NCBI RefSeq assembly: GCF_012034205.1
Contig: NZ_JAATEM010000005.1
Coordinates: 147,590-211,589, forward strand
Reading direction: 5' to 3'
DNA: 64,000 bases
From: Streptomyces composti
GTDB lineage: Bacteria > Actinomycetota > Actinomycetes > Streptomycetales > Streptomycetaceae
Shown here: in pieces, positions 9,482 to 18,591 of the stretch
Layout of the letters: every line of letters starts with the position of its first letter
Position numbering within the stretch: the stretch's first letter is position 1
The notes under the pieces: generated by a model
Seen by the model: only the letters and a program-made list of their open reading frames with translations
Told to the model about the DNA's origin: nothing
Databases searched by the model: none
Made by a program: the position numbers and the translations under genes

Positions 9482-10156
9482 GTGGCCGATGAGAGGCGCA
9501 GGCCGCCCGCGGCGGTGGTGTTCGATGCGCTGGGCAGCCGGTACGAGGCGGCGTTCGCCTCCTCCGAGGCGCACCGCAGATCGCTGCGATGGCTGAGCGA
9601 ACGGCTGCCGCCCGGCGCGCGGGTGCTGGACGTCGGCAGCGGCACGGGCCGGCCGACGGCCGCCGCCCTCGCCCGGCAAGGTCACCGGGTGCTCGGGGTG
9701 GACGTGTCCCCGGTGATGGTGGAGATCGCCTCCGGTCAGGTGCCCGAGGCCGAGTTCGAGTGCGCGGACATCCGCACGATGCCGCTGGAGGACGGCTCGT
9801 TCGACGCGGTCTGTGTCTACTTCTCGCTGCTGCAGATGTCGCGCACCGAGCAGGCCGCGCTGGTGAAGCGGCTGGCGCGGGCGCTGCGGCCGGGCGGTCT
9901 GCTGGCACTGGGGACCGTGCCGCTGGACGTGGAGAACTTCGACGGCGTCTTCATGGGGCAGCCCGTGCGGGTCACCAGCTTCGCCGCGCAGGAGGTCGTC
10001 GCGGTGGTGCGGGCGGCGGATCTGACGGTGGAGTCGCAGGAGAGCGTGATGTTCACGCCGGCCCATCCCGACGCCCGGCCCGAGCCGCACCTGTTCGTGC
10101 ATGCCCGGCGTCCGGACGGCGGCACGGAGGCCACGGACGGCTCACGCACGGAGTGA
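9482..10156 (+). CDS. Class I SAM-dependent methyltransferase
   Basis: A cytoplasmic methyltransferase of the Methyltransf_11/25 type with unknown acceptor. The SAM-binding motif I is VLDVGSGTGRPTAAAL (about residues 44-59). It is followed by the acidic strand-2 end VLGVDVSP, the ECADIRTMPLEDGSFDAV motif and LARALRPGGLLAL. The predicted length is about 224 residues from the GTG at 9482. An ATG at 9452 would add ten residues, but its Shine-Dalgarno is too close. The gene stands alone and ends in a stem-loop. It has no sign of belonging to a biosynthetic cluster. Confidence 0.83.
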   Translation: MADERRRPPAAVVFDALGSRYEAAFASSEAHRRSLRWLSERLPPGARVLDVGSGTGRPTAAALARQGHRVLGVDVSPVMVEIASGQVPEAEFECADIRTMPLEDGSFDAVCVYFSLLQMSRTEQAALVKRLARALRPGGLLALGTVPLDVENFDGVFMGQPVRVTSFAAQEVVAVVRAADLTVESQESVMFTPAHPDARPEPHLFVHARRPDGGTEATDGSRTE

Positions 10157-10162
10157 CCGGCG

Positions 10163-10196
10163 CCGGGCCCGCGGACCTGGACGGACGAGGGCCCGG
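10163..10196. terminator. Stem-loop between convergent genes
   Basis: Perfect 8 bp arms CCGGGCCC (10163-10170) and GGGCCCGG (10189-10196) lie between the ends of the methyltransferase and the convergent membrane protein gene. Confidence 0.5.
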
Positions 10197-10206
10197 GACG
10201 GACGGG

Positions 10207-10803
10207 TCAGCCGGTCATCCGCTTGCGCCACATGGGCTCGACCTGCTGCCACTCGGCCTCCCACTGGTCGAGGACCCGTTGCCGGATCCTCCTGCGCACC
10301 AGCCATCCGGCGCCCAGGACCAGTCCGCCGCAGGCGGCACCGGCCGTGACGCCGCCCATGACCACCTGGAAGTGCGCCTCAACGCCCTCGGGAGGCTTGG
10401 TGACCAGCCGGCCGCTGCCGTCCGTCCACACGGTGACGGTGCTGCCGGCCTTCCTGCCGGGCGGGACCTCGGCGCGGCCCGTGCGCGTGTCGCCGTTCGC
10501 GTCGGTCCACCGGACGGTGGTCCAGACGCCGGCGCTGCCGTCGTCGGTGACGGGCGCGGGCGTCGCGTCGGCGGTGCCCTTGGTCAGGACGGCGGTCACG
10601 GGGCGGGCCTCGGCCCGCCGGTCGGCGAGGGAGGAGCCGACGGCACCGGCCGCCAGGAGGCCGACGCACACCGCGGTCACCAGGGCGAGGACGTGGCCGG
10701 CGAGCAGCACCCAGGCCTCGGCGACGTCGCTGCGTCGCCGCAGCGGGTTCCGGCGCCGGCGCCACAGACGCTCCCAGGGCCGTGCACCGGGTGTCCGCGC
10801 CAT
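10207..10803 (-). CDS. Rv1733c-like two-helix membrane protein
   Basis: A 198-residue membrane protein resembling the actinobacterial Rv1733c family, which has unknown function; the Mycobacterium member belongs to the dormancy regulon. A basic N-terminus (WRRRRNPLRRRSD) precedes the first membrane segment (about residues 32-53). An extracytoplasmic domain of about 80 residues follows with the family-like pattern VWTDGSGRLVTKPP. The second membrane segment is near 146-166, and the tail is basic and cytoplasmic. The ATG at 10803 has a strong GAGGAGGTGAAG Shine-Dalgarno. It sits 30 bases downstream of the alcohol dehydrogenase stop on the same strand and may be cotranscribed with it. Confidence 0.78.
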   Translation of the reverse strand: MARTPGARPWERLWRRRRNPLRRRSDVAEAWVLLAGHVLALVTAVCVGLLAAGAVGSSLADRRAEARPVTAVLTKGTADATPAPVTDDGSAGVWTTVRWTDANGDTRTGRAEVPPGRKAGSTVTVWTDGSGRLVTKPPEGVEAHFQVVMGGVTAGAACGGLVLGAGWLVRRRIRQRVLDQWEAEWQQVEPMWRKRMTG

Positions 10804-10835
10804 CGCGCTTCACCTCCTCGCACGCGGGGCTGAGG

Positions 10836-11909
10836 TCAGGACGTCTGCTGCACCGGGACGACCTCGTGCTGGGGCACGCCGAGGACGACCTTGAGCGCGC
10901 CGGTCTCGGCGGCGTTGCCGAAGACGTCGTACGCCTCCTGCATCTGGTCCAGAGGGAAGGTGTGGGTGACCAGCGGCCCGGTGGGCAGACGGCCGGCGGC
11001 CAGCATGCGCAGCAGGGTGGGCGTGGAGTGGGTGTCGACCAGGCCGGTGGTCACCGTGACGTTCTTGATCCACAGGCTCTCGAGGTGCAGCGTGGCCGGG
11101 GCGCCGTGCACACCGACGTTGGCCACGTGCCCGCCCGGCCGCACCATGCGGGTGCACAGTTCGAAGGTCTCGGGCACGCCCACCGCCTCGACGACCACAT
11201 CGGCGCCGAGCCCGTCGGTGAGGTCCTCGACCAGTTGCTCGGGGCCCTCGCGGGCGTCCACGACCGCTTCCGCGCCGAGGTCGCGGGCGGCCTGCAGGCG
11301 GGGCGGTGCCAGGTCGACGGCGATGACGCGTTCGGGGGAGAAGAAGTGCGCCGTGGCGACCGCGGCGAGCCCCACCGGTCCGGCGCCGACCACCACGACG
11401 GTGTCGCCGGGCTTCACCTTCCCGTTGAGCACGCCGACCTCGTAGGCGGTGGGGAAGATGTCGGCCAACAGCACGGCGTCCTCGTCGGCGACCGCGCCGG
11501 GCAGTGCGTGCACGGACAGGTCGGCGTAGGGGACGCGGACGTATTCGGCCTGCGTGCCGTTGATCAGATGGCCGAGGATCCAGCCTCCCCCGCCGCGGCA
11601 CTGACCGTACATGGCCTCGCGGCAGAAGCGGCAGCGGCCGCAGGCGGTGATGCAGGACACGAGCACGCGGTCTCCGGGACGTACGCTGCGCACGTCGCCG
11701 CCGGTCTCGACGATCTCGCCGACCGCCTCGTGTCCGAGGACGGTGCCCGGCTGCACCTCGGGCACGTCGCCCTTGAGGATGTGCAGATCCGTGCCGCAGA
11801 TGGTGACGGCGTCGACCCGCACGATCGCGTCGGTGGGTTCCTTGATGCCGGGATCGGGGACTTCTTCCCAGGCGGACTGCCCGGGGCCGTGGAAGACGTA
11901 GCCCTTCAT
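10836..11909 (-). CDS. Zinc-dependent alcohol dehydrogenase (MDR superfamily)
   Basis: A 357-residue medium-chain NAD(P)-dependent alcohol dehydrogenase. Catalytic zinc ligands are visible as CGTDLH (about residues 38-43) and GHEAVGE (about 60-66). The structural zinc site uses the cysteines of SCITACGRCRFCREAMYGQC (about 90-110). The Rossmann motif VVVVGAGPVGLAAV follows at about residue 173. The ATG at 11909 has GTGAGGAA about 7 bases upstream. The layout resembles formaldehyde/threonine dehydrogenase-like MDR enzymes, but the substrate cannot be assigned. It is followed after 32 bases by the Rv1733c-like gene. Confidence 0.9.
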   Translation of the reverse strand: MKGYVFHGPGQSAWEEVPDPGIKEPTDAIVRVDAVTICGTDLHILKGDVPEVQPGTVLGHEAVGEIVETGGDVRSVRPGDRVLVSCITACGRCRFCREAMYGQCRGGGGWILGHLINGTQAEYVRVPYADLSVHALPGAVADEDAVLLADIFPTAYEVGVLNGKVKPGDTVVVVGAGPVGLAAVATAHFFSPERVIAVDLAPPRLQAARDLGAEAVVDAREGPEQLVEDLTDGLGADVVVEAVGVPETFELCTRMVRPGGHVANVGVHGAPATLHLESLWIKNVTVTTGLVDTHSTPTLLRMLAAGRLPTGPLVTHTFPLDQMQEAYDVFGNAAETGALKVVLGVPQHEVVPVQQTS

Positions 11910-12109
11910 GCCGTTCCTCACCCTTCTTGCTCCCGGCGGGCAACGGCGTCGGGCGCTGCCGCGCCCGCCTGCGGCGGCGGGCCCGGGGAGGGGGTCCTGA
12001 GGCCCGCCCTGCATCTACCAGTCTGGGCGAACTGCGGCGTATCCGCGCGGGCCGGAGGTCCCGGGTGCATGGGCTGCCCGGCACCTCTGCCGGGCTCGGC
12101 CACGACACC

Positions 12110-12400
12110 TCCGGGCGGGCGATGCCGCTGTGCAGCAGGTGGCGGGCCTCCTGGGCGTGGGCGCCGAGGCGCAGCAGCAGGCGGGAGGCGGCGTCGTAGG
12201 GGCGGCCCGCAGGGCGGCCCGGTCCCCGGCCGCGTCCTCGACGACGGTCACCACCCGCCGGGACAGCCCGCCGTCCCCGTACGCGGTCAGTACCTCGGGG
12301 TGGTCGAGCAGTTCCGCGGAGACGCACCCGGGCGCCACCACGAGCGGTTCACCTGCTTTCGCCCGTCCTCGGCCGTGCGCGGCCGAAGCGCCTTCCCGGT
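12110..12400 (-). pseudogene. Frameshifted remnant of an unidentified protein gene
   Basis: Reading leftwards on the minus strand, one frame gives a natural-looking segment (VVAPGCVSAELLDHPEVL and then RRVVTVVEDAAGDRAA), which ends near 12200. Its apparent continuation, RPYDAASRLLLRLGAHAQEA and then RHLLHSGIARPE, is in a neighbouring frame, so one indel separates the halves. Neither half has a plausible start, and flanking translation is low quality on both sides. This suggests a decayed gene of which about 90 codons survive. I do not recognise the family. A sequencing error is the main alternative explanation for the frame change. Confidence 0.35.
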
Positions 12401-12476
12401 GCGCCCGAGCCGGGCGCCGCCGGCCGCGGGCGGGCGCCGCACCGCCGGGCGTGCGTGCGCGGGCGGCGGACGCTCG

Positions 12477-12550
12477 GGGGGCCGCAGCATGCGGTGCGCC
12501 GGGGACCGCAGCGTGCGGTGCGCCGAGGACCGCAGCGTGCGGTGCGGCGA
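12477..12550. repeat. 24-base tandem repeat, three copies
   Basis: Three near-identical copies of a 24-base unit containing CCGCAGCGTGCGGTGCG occur back to back; the first has CAT in place of CGT. They lie in the gene-free stretch, and each copy contains a CCGCA/TGCGG inverted pair. Confidence 0.6.
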
Positions 12551-13190
12551 AGGGAGTGGCCCGTGCCGGAGAACGGCGAGGACACCGCTCGTGCCCGGCG
12601 TCCGGGCGTCCCGGGGCTCCGGCTGGCCGGGGGCCACGGGCCCGGGGCGGCCGGCGGCGTCGGCGCCTCGCGAGGCGGCCGGGCCGGGCTTCCCCGGGAC
12701 CGCGGTCAGGCGGTCCCGGAGACGGCCGGGCAGGTCGGCGGGGTGCTCGGGCAGGGCGGCCGTCGCCTCGCGCCGGCGGGCAGTGCCGCGGTGTACGCCC
12801 ACGGCGGCACCGGCGGTCTCCGGCAGGACGTCGGCTTCCCGCCGCACCTGCCACGTCCGCCCTCTGCGGGCCCGTCAGGCGGCGACCGCCGCAGCCCGTG
12901 GGAACGCGCCCGGCTGACTCTCCGTCAGCCGCACTCACCGCCCCTCCCCATGGGCGCCACCGGCCCCGCGCCGGCGGCGCCTTTCGCGTTCTCCGCAGCA
13001 GCTGCCGACGGCCCGCTGCCCTCTGTGCGTACCGCCTCTTGTGTGAACTGCCCGCCAGGCACACCAGTTTTGAGCATTTTGTCTGCTTAGCATGCAGGCT
13101 CCGCGCCCCGCGGCCGCTGTTCGCCACACATCAGCCGGGGGCGCGCCCGTTCGCCGTCGGATCACCCCGCCCCGCACGAGAGGACACCGC

Positions 13191-14855
13191 ATGGCGCTGC
13201 CGGGCCGTACCAGACTCGCTCCGGACCACGCCTTCTCCCCGCACGACGCCGCACTGCGCACCGCAGCCCCGCACCTGGCCCGCCGGCGCTTCCTGACCCT
13301 CTCCGCGGCCGCGGCCGCGCTGGCCTTCTCCACCAACCTGCCCGCCCGCGGCGCGTTCGCCGCGCCCCGGCTGCAGCCGGGGCGGATCACCGAGGACCCG
13401 TTCACGCTCGGGGTGGCCTCCGGTGACCCGCTGCCCGACTCGGTGGTGATCTGGACCCGGCTGGCCCCGGCCCCGTTCGCGGCCGACGGAGGGCTCGGCC
13501 AGCAGCGGGTGGAGGTGGAGTGGGAGGTGGCGCTCGACGAGTACTTCGCGCTGACCGTGCGCAGCGGCACCGCCACCGCCTATCCGGAGTACGGGCACAG
13601 CGTGCACGTCGACGTGCAGGGCCTGGAGCCGGGCACGCCGTACTACTACCGGTTCCGCACCGGCACCTGGATCAGCCCGGCCGGCCGCACCCGCACCGCC
13701 CCCGCCGCCGGTGAGGCCACCGGCAGCCTGCGCCTGGCCGCCGTCGCCTGCCAGGCCTACCACGACGGCTACTACACCGTGCACCGGCATCTGGCGCAGG
13801 AGGACGTCGACGTGGTGTTCCACCTCGGCGACTACCTCTACGAGTACGCGGTCGACTCCGCGGGCGGGGCGCGCAACTACACCGACCGGGTGCTGCCCGA
13901 GGTGTTCAACCGGGAGACCATCACGCTGGCGGACTACCGGCTGCGCTACGCCCTCTTCAAGAACGACCCCGACCTGCGGGCCGCGCACGCCGCCCACCCG
14001 TTCGTGGTGACCTGGGACGACCACGAGACCGAGAACAACTACGCGGGCGCCCTGGACGAGAACGGCAGCGCCCCCGAGCAGTTCCTGGTGCGGCGCGCCG
14101 CCGCCTACCGGGCCTACTGGGAGAACCAGCCGCTGCGCGCCGCCCAGTTGCCCAACGGCCCCGACGCGCTGCTCTACCGGCGGCTGCACTGGGGCACGCT
14201 GGCACAGTTCGACATCCTCGACACCCGCCAGTACCGCTCCGACCAGGCCTACGGCGACGCCCCGCACCCGCCGGGCCCGGAGTCGGACGACCCGGCCCGC
14301 ACCCTCACCGGCGACGCCCAGGAGCGCTGGCTGCTGGACGGCTGGGCCGCCTCCGGCGCGCTGTGGAACGTGATGCCCCAGCAGGTGTGCTTCTCGCAGC
14401 GCAAGCTGGACCTGACCGCGAACGCCAGGATGTCCATGGACGCCTGGGACGGCTACCGCGCCTCCCGGAACCGGCTCGTCGCCGGGGCGAAGGCCGCCGG
14501 GGTGGACAACTGGCTGGTGCTCACCGGGGACGTGCACGTGGCGTACGCCTTCGACATCAAGGAGGACTTCGACGACCCCGGCTCCGCCACCCTCGGCACG
14601 GAACTGACCTGCACCTCGGTCACCAGCGGCCGGGACGGTGCGCAGCGGCCGTCCAACTGGGACACCTACATGCAGGCCAACCCGCACATGAAGTTCTACG
14701 ACGGCCGGCGCGGCTATGTGCGGCTCGAGCTGAACCGGCGGAGCGCCCGGGCTGACTTCCGGACGGTGCCCGTGGTGACCTCCCCCGGCGCCTCGGTCTC
14801 GACGGCGGCGTCCTTCGTCACCGAGGCGGGTGCGCCCGGTCTGCAGCCCGCCTGA
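13191..14855 (+). CDS. phoD: Alkaline phosphatase D (PhoD), Tat-exported
   Basis: A secreted phosphodiesterase/phosphomonoesterase that releases phosphate outside the cell. The 554-residue protein has a Tat-type signal (ARRRFLTLSAAAAALAF, about residues 31-47). An N-terminal PhoD_N domain follows (TEDPFTLGVASGDPLPDSVV), then the metallophosphatase domain with FHLGDYLYEY, TWDDHETENN and LTGDVHVAYAF as metal-ligand motifs. The ATG at 13191 has GAGAGGA upstream and gives a complete signal; upstream in-frame codons look non-coding. The family is usually under PhoP control, but I could not define a clear direct-repeat PHO box in the leader. Confidence 0.94.
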   Translation: MALPGRTRLAPDHAFSPHDAALRTAAPHLARRRFLTLSAAAAALAFSTNLPARGAFAAPRLQPGRITEDPFTLGVASGDPLPDSVVIWTRLAPAPFAADGGLGQQRVEVEWEVALDEYFALTVRSGTATAYPEYGHSVHVDVQGLEPGTPYYYRFRTGTWISPAGRTRTAPAAGEATGSLRLAAVACQAYHDGYYTVHRHLAQEDVDVVFHLGDYLYEYAVDSAGGARNYTDRVLPEVFNRETITLADYRLRYALFKNDPDLRAAHAAHPFVVTWDDHETENNYAGALDENGSAPEQFLVRRAAAYRAYWENQPLRAAQLPNGPDALLYRRLHWGTLAQFDILDTRQYRSDQAYGDAPHPPGPESDDPARTLTGDAQERWLLDGWAASGALWNVMPQQVCFSQRKLDLTANARMSMDAWDGYRASRNRLVAGAKAAGVDNWLVLTGDVHVAYAFDIKEDFDDPGSATLGTELTCTSVTSGRDGAQRPSNWDTYMQANPHMKFYDGRRGYVRLELNRRSARADFRTVPVVTSPGASVSTAASFVTEAGAPGLQPA

Positions 14856-15010
14856 TCACGGGCGGGCCCGCACGTCGCGCGCTGGTACTGCACATGGCGC
14901 GTCCGCGTCACCAAAGCGCGAAAGTGCGGCGCTCCTGACATCGCGTCGGCCGCCGCGGGCTAGACCTATTGCGCCCGCGGCAGCCAACCCGAACGAAGGA
15001 GACGTACCGC

Positions 15011-16393
15011 ATGGTCCACAGACATGCCAGGACCGCGCGCCGGACCGCTCTCGGCGCTCTCGGCGCGATCGGCGCGCTGGTCCTCGCCGCCCTTCCCGCC
15101 TCCGCCGGGGGGGACCCCGAGCCCACCACGGGACCCGTGCCGGGCGCGGCCCAGACCCTGGGCGCCGACCGGCCCTCGCCGCAGCTGCTGAACGCCCTGC
15201 AGCGCGATCTGAAGCTGACTCCGGCTCAGGCGTCCGAACGGCTGGTCAACGAGGCGGAGGCCGGCACCCGCGCCGGCCGGCTGCGCAACGCGCTGGGGGA
15301 CCGGTTCGCCGGTGCCTGGGTGCGGGGCGCCACGGCCGAGGAGCTCACGGTCGCCACCACCGACGACGACGACGTGGCCGCCATCGAGGCGGAGGGCGCG
15401 ACGGCGCGGGTGGTCGAGCGGCCGCTCGCCGAGCTGCGGGCGGCGAAGAAGAAGCTGGATGCGGCCGCCGAGCGGCTCGACACCCTGGAGACCCCGGTGT
15501 GGTACGTGGACGTGACACAGAACCGGGTCATGGTGCAGGCGACGAGCCTCACCGCCGGTGCCGCGTTCATCAAGGCGGCGGGGCTTCAGGCGGAGGACGT
15601 CGGCATCCGCGCCACCAAGGACCGGCCACGGCTGCTGAAGGACATCACCGGCGGCGACGCCTTCTACATCGAGGACTCCGCGCGCTGCTCGGTCGGCTTC
15701 TCGGTGACCGAGGGCAGCCGGGGCGGCTTCGTCACCGCCGGTCACTGCGGTGACAAGGGCGACTCCACGACCGGCTACGACCGCACCGCCCAGGGCACCT
15801 TCGAGGACTCGGTCTTCCCGGGCGTCGACATGGCCTGGGTGTCGGTCGGCGACGACTGGACGCCCACGCCGGACGTCAAGGCGCAGAGCGGCCAGGAGGT
15901 CCAGGTCACCGGCTCGGTGCAGGCGCTGGTGGGGGCGTCGGTGTGCCGCTCCGGTTCGACCACCGGCTGGCACTGCGGGACGATCCAGCAGCACGACACC
16001 AGCGTCACCTACCCCGAGGGCCGGGTGAACGGATTGACCCGCACCACCGTGTGCGCCGAGCCGGGCGACTCCGGCGGCCCGTACCTGGCCGGCTCCCAGG
16101 CGCAGGGCGTCACCTCGGGCGGCTCCGGCAACTGCACCTCGGGCGGCACCACGTACTACCAGCCGGTCAATCCGGTCCTCAGCGAGTTCGGGCTGACCCT
16201 CACCACGGCCGGTACGGGGGCCACGCTGCCTGCCCCGCAGGACGGCTCGTCCGAGGAGTGGACCGCCGGCCGGGTGTACGAGACCGGCACCACCGTGGTC
16301 CGCGACGGCGTGCGCTACCAGTGCCTGCAGACCCATCAGGCGCAGGGTGCCTGGGCCCCGGCCGCCACGCCGGCGCTGTGGCAGCGTCTGTGA
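15011..16393 (+). CDS. Streptogrisin C-like secreted serine protease with chitin-binding module
   Basis: An extracellular S1-family (alpha-lytic protease type) endopeptidase of 460 residues made as a preproenzyme. The signal peptide covers about residues 1-33 (ending SASAGG-like, here PASAGG). The pro-region is near 40-200, and the mature protease follows. The catalytic triad is visible as GGFVTAGHCGD (His), GVDMAWVSV (Asp) and EPGDSGGPY (Ser), with paired cysteines around each. After a short linker a C-terminal CBM5/12-type module (WTAGRVYETGTTVVRDGVRY, ending ALWQRL) would bind chitin, as in Streptomyces streptogrisin C. The ATG at 15011 follows GAAGGAGA. The gene ends in a strong stem-loop. 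Confidence 0.95.
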   Translation: MVHRHARTARRTALGALGAIGALVLAALPASAGGDPEPTTGPVPGAAQTLGADRPSPQLLNALQRDLKLTPAQASERLVNEAEAGTRAGRLRNALGDRFAGAWVRGATAEELTVATTDDDDVAAIEAEGATARVVERPLAELRAAKKKLDAAAERLDTLETPVWYVDVTQNRVMVQATSLTAGAAFIKAAGLQAEDVGIRATKDRPRLLKDITGGDAFYIEDSARCSVGFSVTEGSRGGFVTAGHCGDKGDSTTGYDRTAQGTFEDSVFPGVDMAWVSVGDDWTPTPDVKAQSGQEVQVTGSVQALVGASVCRSGSTTGWHCGTIQQHDTSVTYPEGRVNGLTRTTVCAEPGDSGGPYLAGSQAQGVTSGGSGNCTSGGTTYYQPVNPVLSEFGLTLTTAGTGATLPAPQDGSSEEWTAGRVYETGTTVVRDGVRYQCLQTHQAQGAWAPAATPALWQRL

Positions 16394-16416
16394 CCTCGTG
16401 GGCGGGCTGAGCGGTG

Positions 16417-16451
16417 AACGCCGGCCGCGGCTCCGTGCCGCGGCCGGCGTT
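16417..16451 (+). terminator. Strong stem-loop after the protease gene
   Basis: A 14 bp perfect stem (AACGCCGGCCGCGG at 16417-16430, CCGCGGCCGGCGTT at 16438-16451) has a 7-base loop, extended by GGTG/CACC pairing. It lies 24 bases past the protease stop and faces the end of the convergent operon. Confidence 0.75.
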
Positions 16452-16567
16452 TCACCGTGTCCTCATGGCGGCATGGCGAGACAGCGGCCATGACGGTGCC
16501 GACGGGCGCGGGCCCTGACCGTCACGGCGTCGGGCCGCCCGTTCGGGGCCGGCGATCCGTCACCTCG

Positions 16568-17677
16568 TCACCGCTGGTCGGCGAGCAGCGCGTAGGCCGC
16601 GGCGACGAAGGGGTCCCCGGAGCGGAAGCGGCGGGTGCAGGCCGCGGCGACGGCGGTGCCGGTGTCGGGGCGGAAACCGAGGAAGGCCTGCTGGCCGAGG
16701 GTGGCGCCGCTGTGGAAGTACAGGGGGCCGCCGTCGGTGGGGTGCCGGAACCAGGCGATGGTGTGCACATGCCGGTACTTGAAGCCCCGCCGCAGGACGG
16801 GGGTGCGCACGGCGTGCAGGGCGGGGGCCAGCGCGGGGGCGCGGGAGGGGTCGAGGTGGGCCTCGAGGAAGGTGAGCAGGTCGTGGGGGGTGGCACGGAT
16901 CGCTCCCGCCGCCTGGAAGCCGCCCGCGTCGAAGGCCGGCACCTCGGCGCCGTTCCTGCCGTGGCCGACCGCGTCCGGCCCGGAGTCGTCGGGTCGCAGT
17001 GCCGTGCCCTGCAGGCCGAGCGGCTCGAGCAGCCGGGTGGCGACCAGGTCCTGCCAGGTCATCTCCGCGGCGGCGGCGAGGGCGTGACCGAGCACGGCGA
17101 CGCCGAAGTTGGAGTAGCACCAGCGGGTGCCGGGCCGGTGCCGCGGACGCCCGCGCAGGAAGGCGTCGACGACGCGTTCGCCGGAGTAGCGGGCGTAGGG
17201 GTTGGTGCGCCAGGCGGGCAGGGCGCGGACGTAGAAGTCCGGCGGGAGGGCCGGCAGGCCGGCCGTGTGGGTGATCAGGTGGGCCAGGGTCACTGGAGCG
17301 GGGTCCGGCGGCCGGGTGGGGTCGAGGAGGTGGGCGGCCGGTTCTCCGCCGGTGAGCAGGCCGCGTTCGACCAGGTCCGCCATCAGCAGCCCGGTGAACG
17401 CCTTGGTGGCGGAGCCGGTCTCGTAGCGCACGGCGCCGCGGGGGCGGTGCGGGGGCGGTGCGGTGCCGCCGGTGCGCACGATGCGCCGACCGCGGTGCGA
17501 GACGGCGAACACCGCGTCGGGCGCGTCGGCGGCGGCCACGGCGGCCTCCAGCCGCGCGCCCCAGTCGTCGTGGTGGGGCTCCGGCTCGCCGGTGCGACGC
17601 GGCAGGTGCCGGACCGCCGGCTCGTCGTCGCGGCCCAGCGGGCTGCCCGGCCAGGGGGTGCGGTACGCCGTCGTCAT
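16568..17677 (-). CDS. Beta-lactamase-fold serine hydrolase (class C/esterase type)
   Basis: A 369-residue serine hydrolase of the Beta-lactamase Pfam family, which covers class C beta-lactamases, DD-peptidases and D-specific peptidases/esterases. The SxxK catalytic motif is SATK (in YETGSATKAFTGLLMADLVE), the YxN motif is YSN (in RWCYSNFGVAVLGHAL), and HSGATLG stands for the third (HxG) motif. No signal peptide is visible, so it is probably cytoplasmic, which is unusual for cell-wall or drug-hydrolysing members. Its ATG overlaps the stop of the preceding gene by four bases (ATGA), so it is translationally coupled as the last gene of the five-gene operon at 16568-20492. In that setting it could process or hydrolyse the pathway product (inference). 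Confidence 0.85.
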   Translation of the reverse strand: MTTAYRTPWPGSPLGRDDEPAVRHLPRRTGEPEPHHDDWGARLEAAVAAADAPDAVFAVSHRGRRIVRTGGTAPPPHRPRGAVRYETGSATKAFTGLLMADLVERGLLTGGEPAAHLLDPTRPPDPAPVTLAHLITHTAGLPALPPDFYVRALPAWRTNPYARYSGERVVDAFLRGRPRHRPGTRWCYSNFGVAVLGHALAAAAEMTWQDLVATRLLEPLGLQGTALRPDDSGPDAVGHGRNGAEVPAFDAGGFQAAGAIRATPHDLLTFLEAHLDPSRAPALAPALHAVRTPVLRRGFKYRHVHTIAWFRHPTDGGPLYFHSGATLGQQAFLGFRPDTGTAVAAACTRRFRSGDPFVAAAYALLADQR

Positions 17678-18591
17678 GAGGCGCCGGCCAGTTCGCTCAG
17701 GGCGCGGGAGGTGGCGAGGACGGAGGCGAAGGCGGCGACGAGGGTCGAGTGGTAGACCACGTCGAAGACGTCGTCGGGTTCGCCCTCGGGCATCTCCCGG
17801 ATGGCGGGCATGGCCCCGTCGGGCTGCTGGGCCGCGGCGAACGCCTTCCAGGCCCGCTCGTCGAGGGTGGGGCGCGGCAGGCAGGCGTCGACGACGAGGA
17901 GTTCGCCGAGCAGGTCCCAGCGTTCCAGGTCCAGCCAGTCGTCGATCCACACCGGCAGCCAGGTCCGGAGGTAGTCGGCGATGTCCGCGGGCAGGCCCTC
18001 GGGGCGCTCGCCCCAGTCGGTGAGGTGGAAGACGCAGTGGGTGATGTCGTAGGCGATCCGGCCCTCGACCATCCAGGGTTCGGGGGTGCGGGCGAGCCAG
18101 GTGCCCTTGACCGCCTCGGCCTCCGGGGGGCGGGGGGTGAGGCCGAGGCGGCGCTGGAAGGCGGAGAGGCCGAGCCGGCGGGTGGGGGTGGTCTCGAAGA
18201 CCTCCCAGCCGTCGATCCGCTGGAGCATGGCGGCCCAGCGCTCGATCTCGGGCTGGCTGTAGCCCAGTTCGCGGTAGGGCAGGTAGACCTCGAACGGGAT
18301 GGGCGACATCGGTTCGATGCGCTGGCCGCGCACCAGCATCCGGCCGCCGTCGAGGGTCTCGCGCCAGGTGGTGTCGAGCAGCCTGCGGGCCAGTTCGGCC
18401 TGCCGTGAGCCGGCGACGCCCTCGCGGAACAGGACGCCGCAGATCATGGCGAGTTCCCCGATGGGCTTGAAGCGTTCCAGGAAGCCGATCTCGGGGTCGA
18501 CGCCGGGTTCCAGGCGGAAGCCGTCGCGGTGGGCCCACAGCCATTCCATCGCGCCCACTCCGACGTTGTGGATCAGGCGTGTGTCGGTCAT
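17674..18591 (-). CDS. DUF6895-like helical protein, paralogue 1
   Basis: A 305-residue soluble, mainly helical protein of unknown function. I believe it belongs to the actinobacterial family DUF6895, but this is from memory. It is a clear paralogue of the upstream gene product. Shared features include PIGELA/PLGELA near the N-terminus, LARTPEPWMVE/LAGRPEPWTFE, a conserved block THCVFHLTDWG containing HxxxH, then DYLRTWLPVW and WDLLGELL. The C-terminus has YHSTLVAAFASVL. The conserved His residues of HxxxH and YHST could form a metal site (inference). There is no signal peptide or membrane segment. The start at 18591 overlaps the preceding stop (ATGA), and the stop overlaps the hydrolase start, so the genes are tightly coupled. 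Confidence 0.75.
   Translation of the reverse strand: MTDTRLIHNVGVGAMEWLWAHRDGFRLEPGVDPEIGFLERFKPIGELAMICGVLFREGVAGSRQAELARRLLDTTWRETLDGGRMLVRGQRIEPMSPIPFEVYLPYRELGYSQPEIERWAAMLQRIDGWEVFETTPTRRLGLSAFQRRLGLTPRPPEAEAVKGTWLARTPEPWMVEGRIAYDITHCVFHLTDWGERPEGLPADIADYLRTWLPVWIDDWLDLERWDLLGELLVVDACLPRPTLDERAWKAFAAAQQPDGAMPAIREMPEGEPDDVFDVVYHSTLVAAFASVLATSRALSELAGAS

Larger units (their letters stand above)
11910..13190. other. 1.3 kb without an intact gene
   Basis: All long frames here have the skewed Arg/Pro/Ala composition of out-of-frame G/C-rich DNA, except for a short natural-looking stretch described as a remnant at 12110-12400. A three-copy 24-base tandem repeat lies at 12477-12550. Just before the phoD start the sequence becomes locally A/T-rich (about 13060-13092), which may hold the phoD promoter. 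I see no RNA gene or mobile element signature. Confidence 0.6.

Noticed and set aside
12130..13296. Plus-strand frames in the gene-poor stretch
   Set aside because: The composition is dominated by Arg, Ala and Pro. It crosses the tandem repeat and the phoD start, with no ribosome site and no family-like blocks.
16568..17677. Beta-lactamase resistance gene
   Set aside because: The catalytic motifs fit the wider serine hydrolase family. There is no signal peptide, and the operon context argues against a periplasmic or extracellular drug-hydrolysing role.
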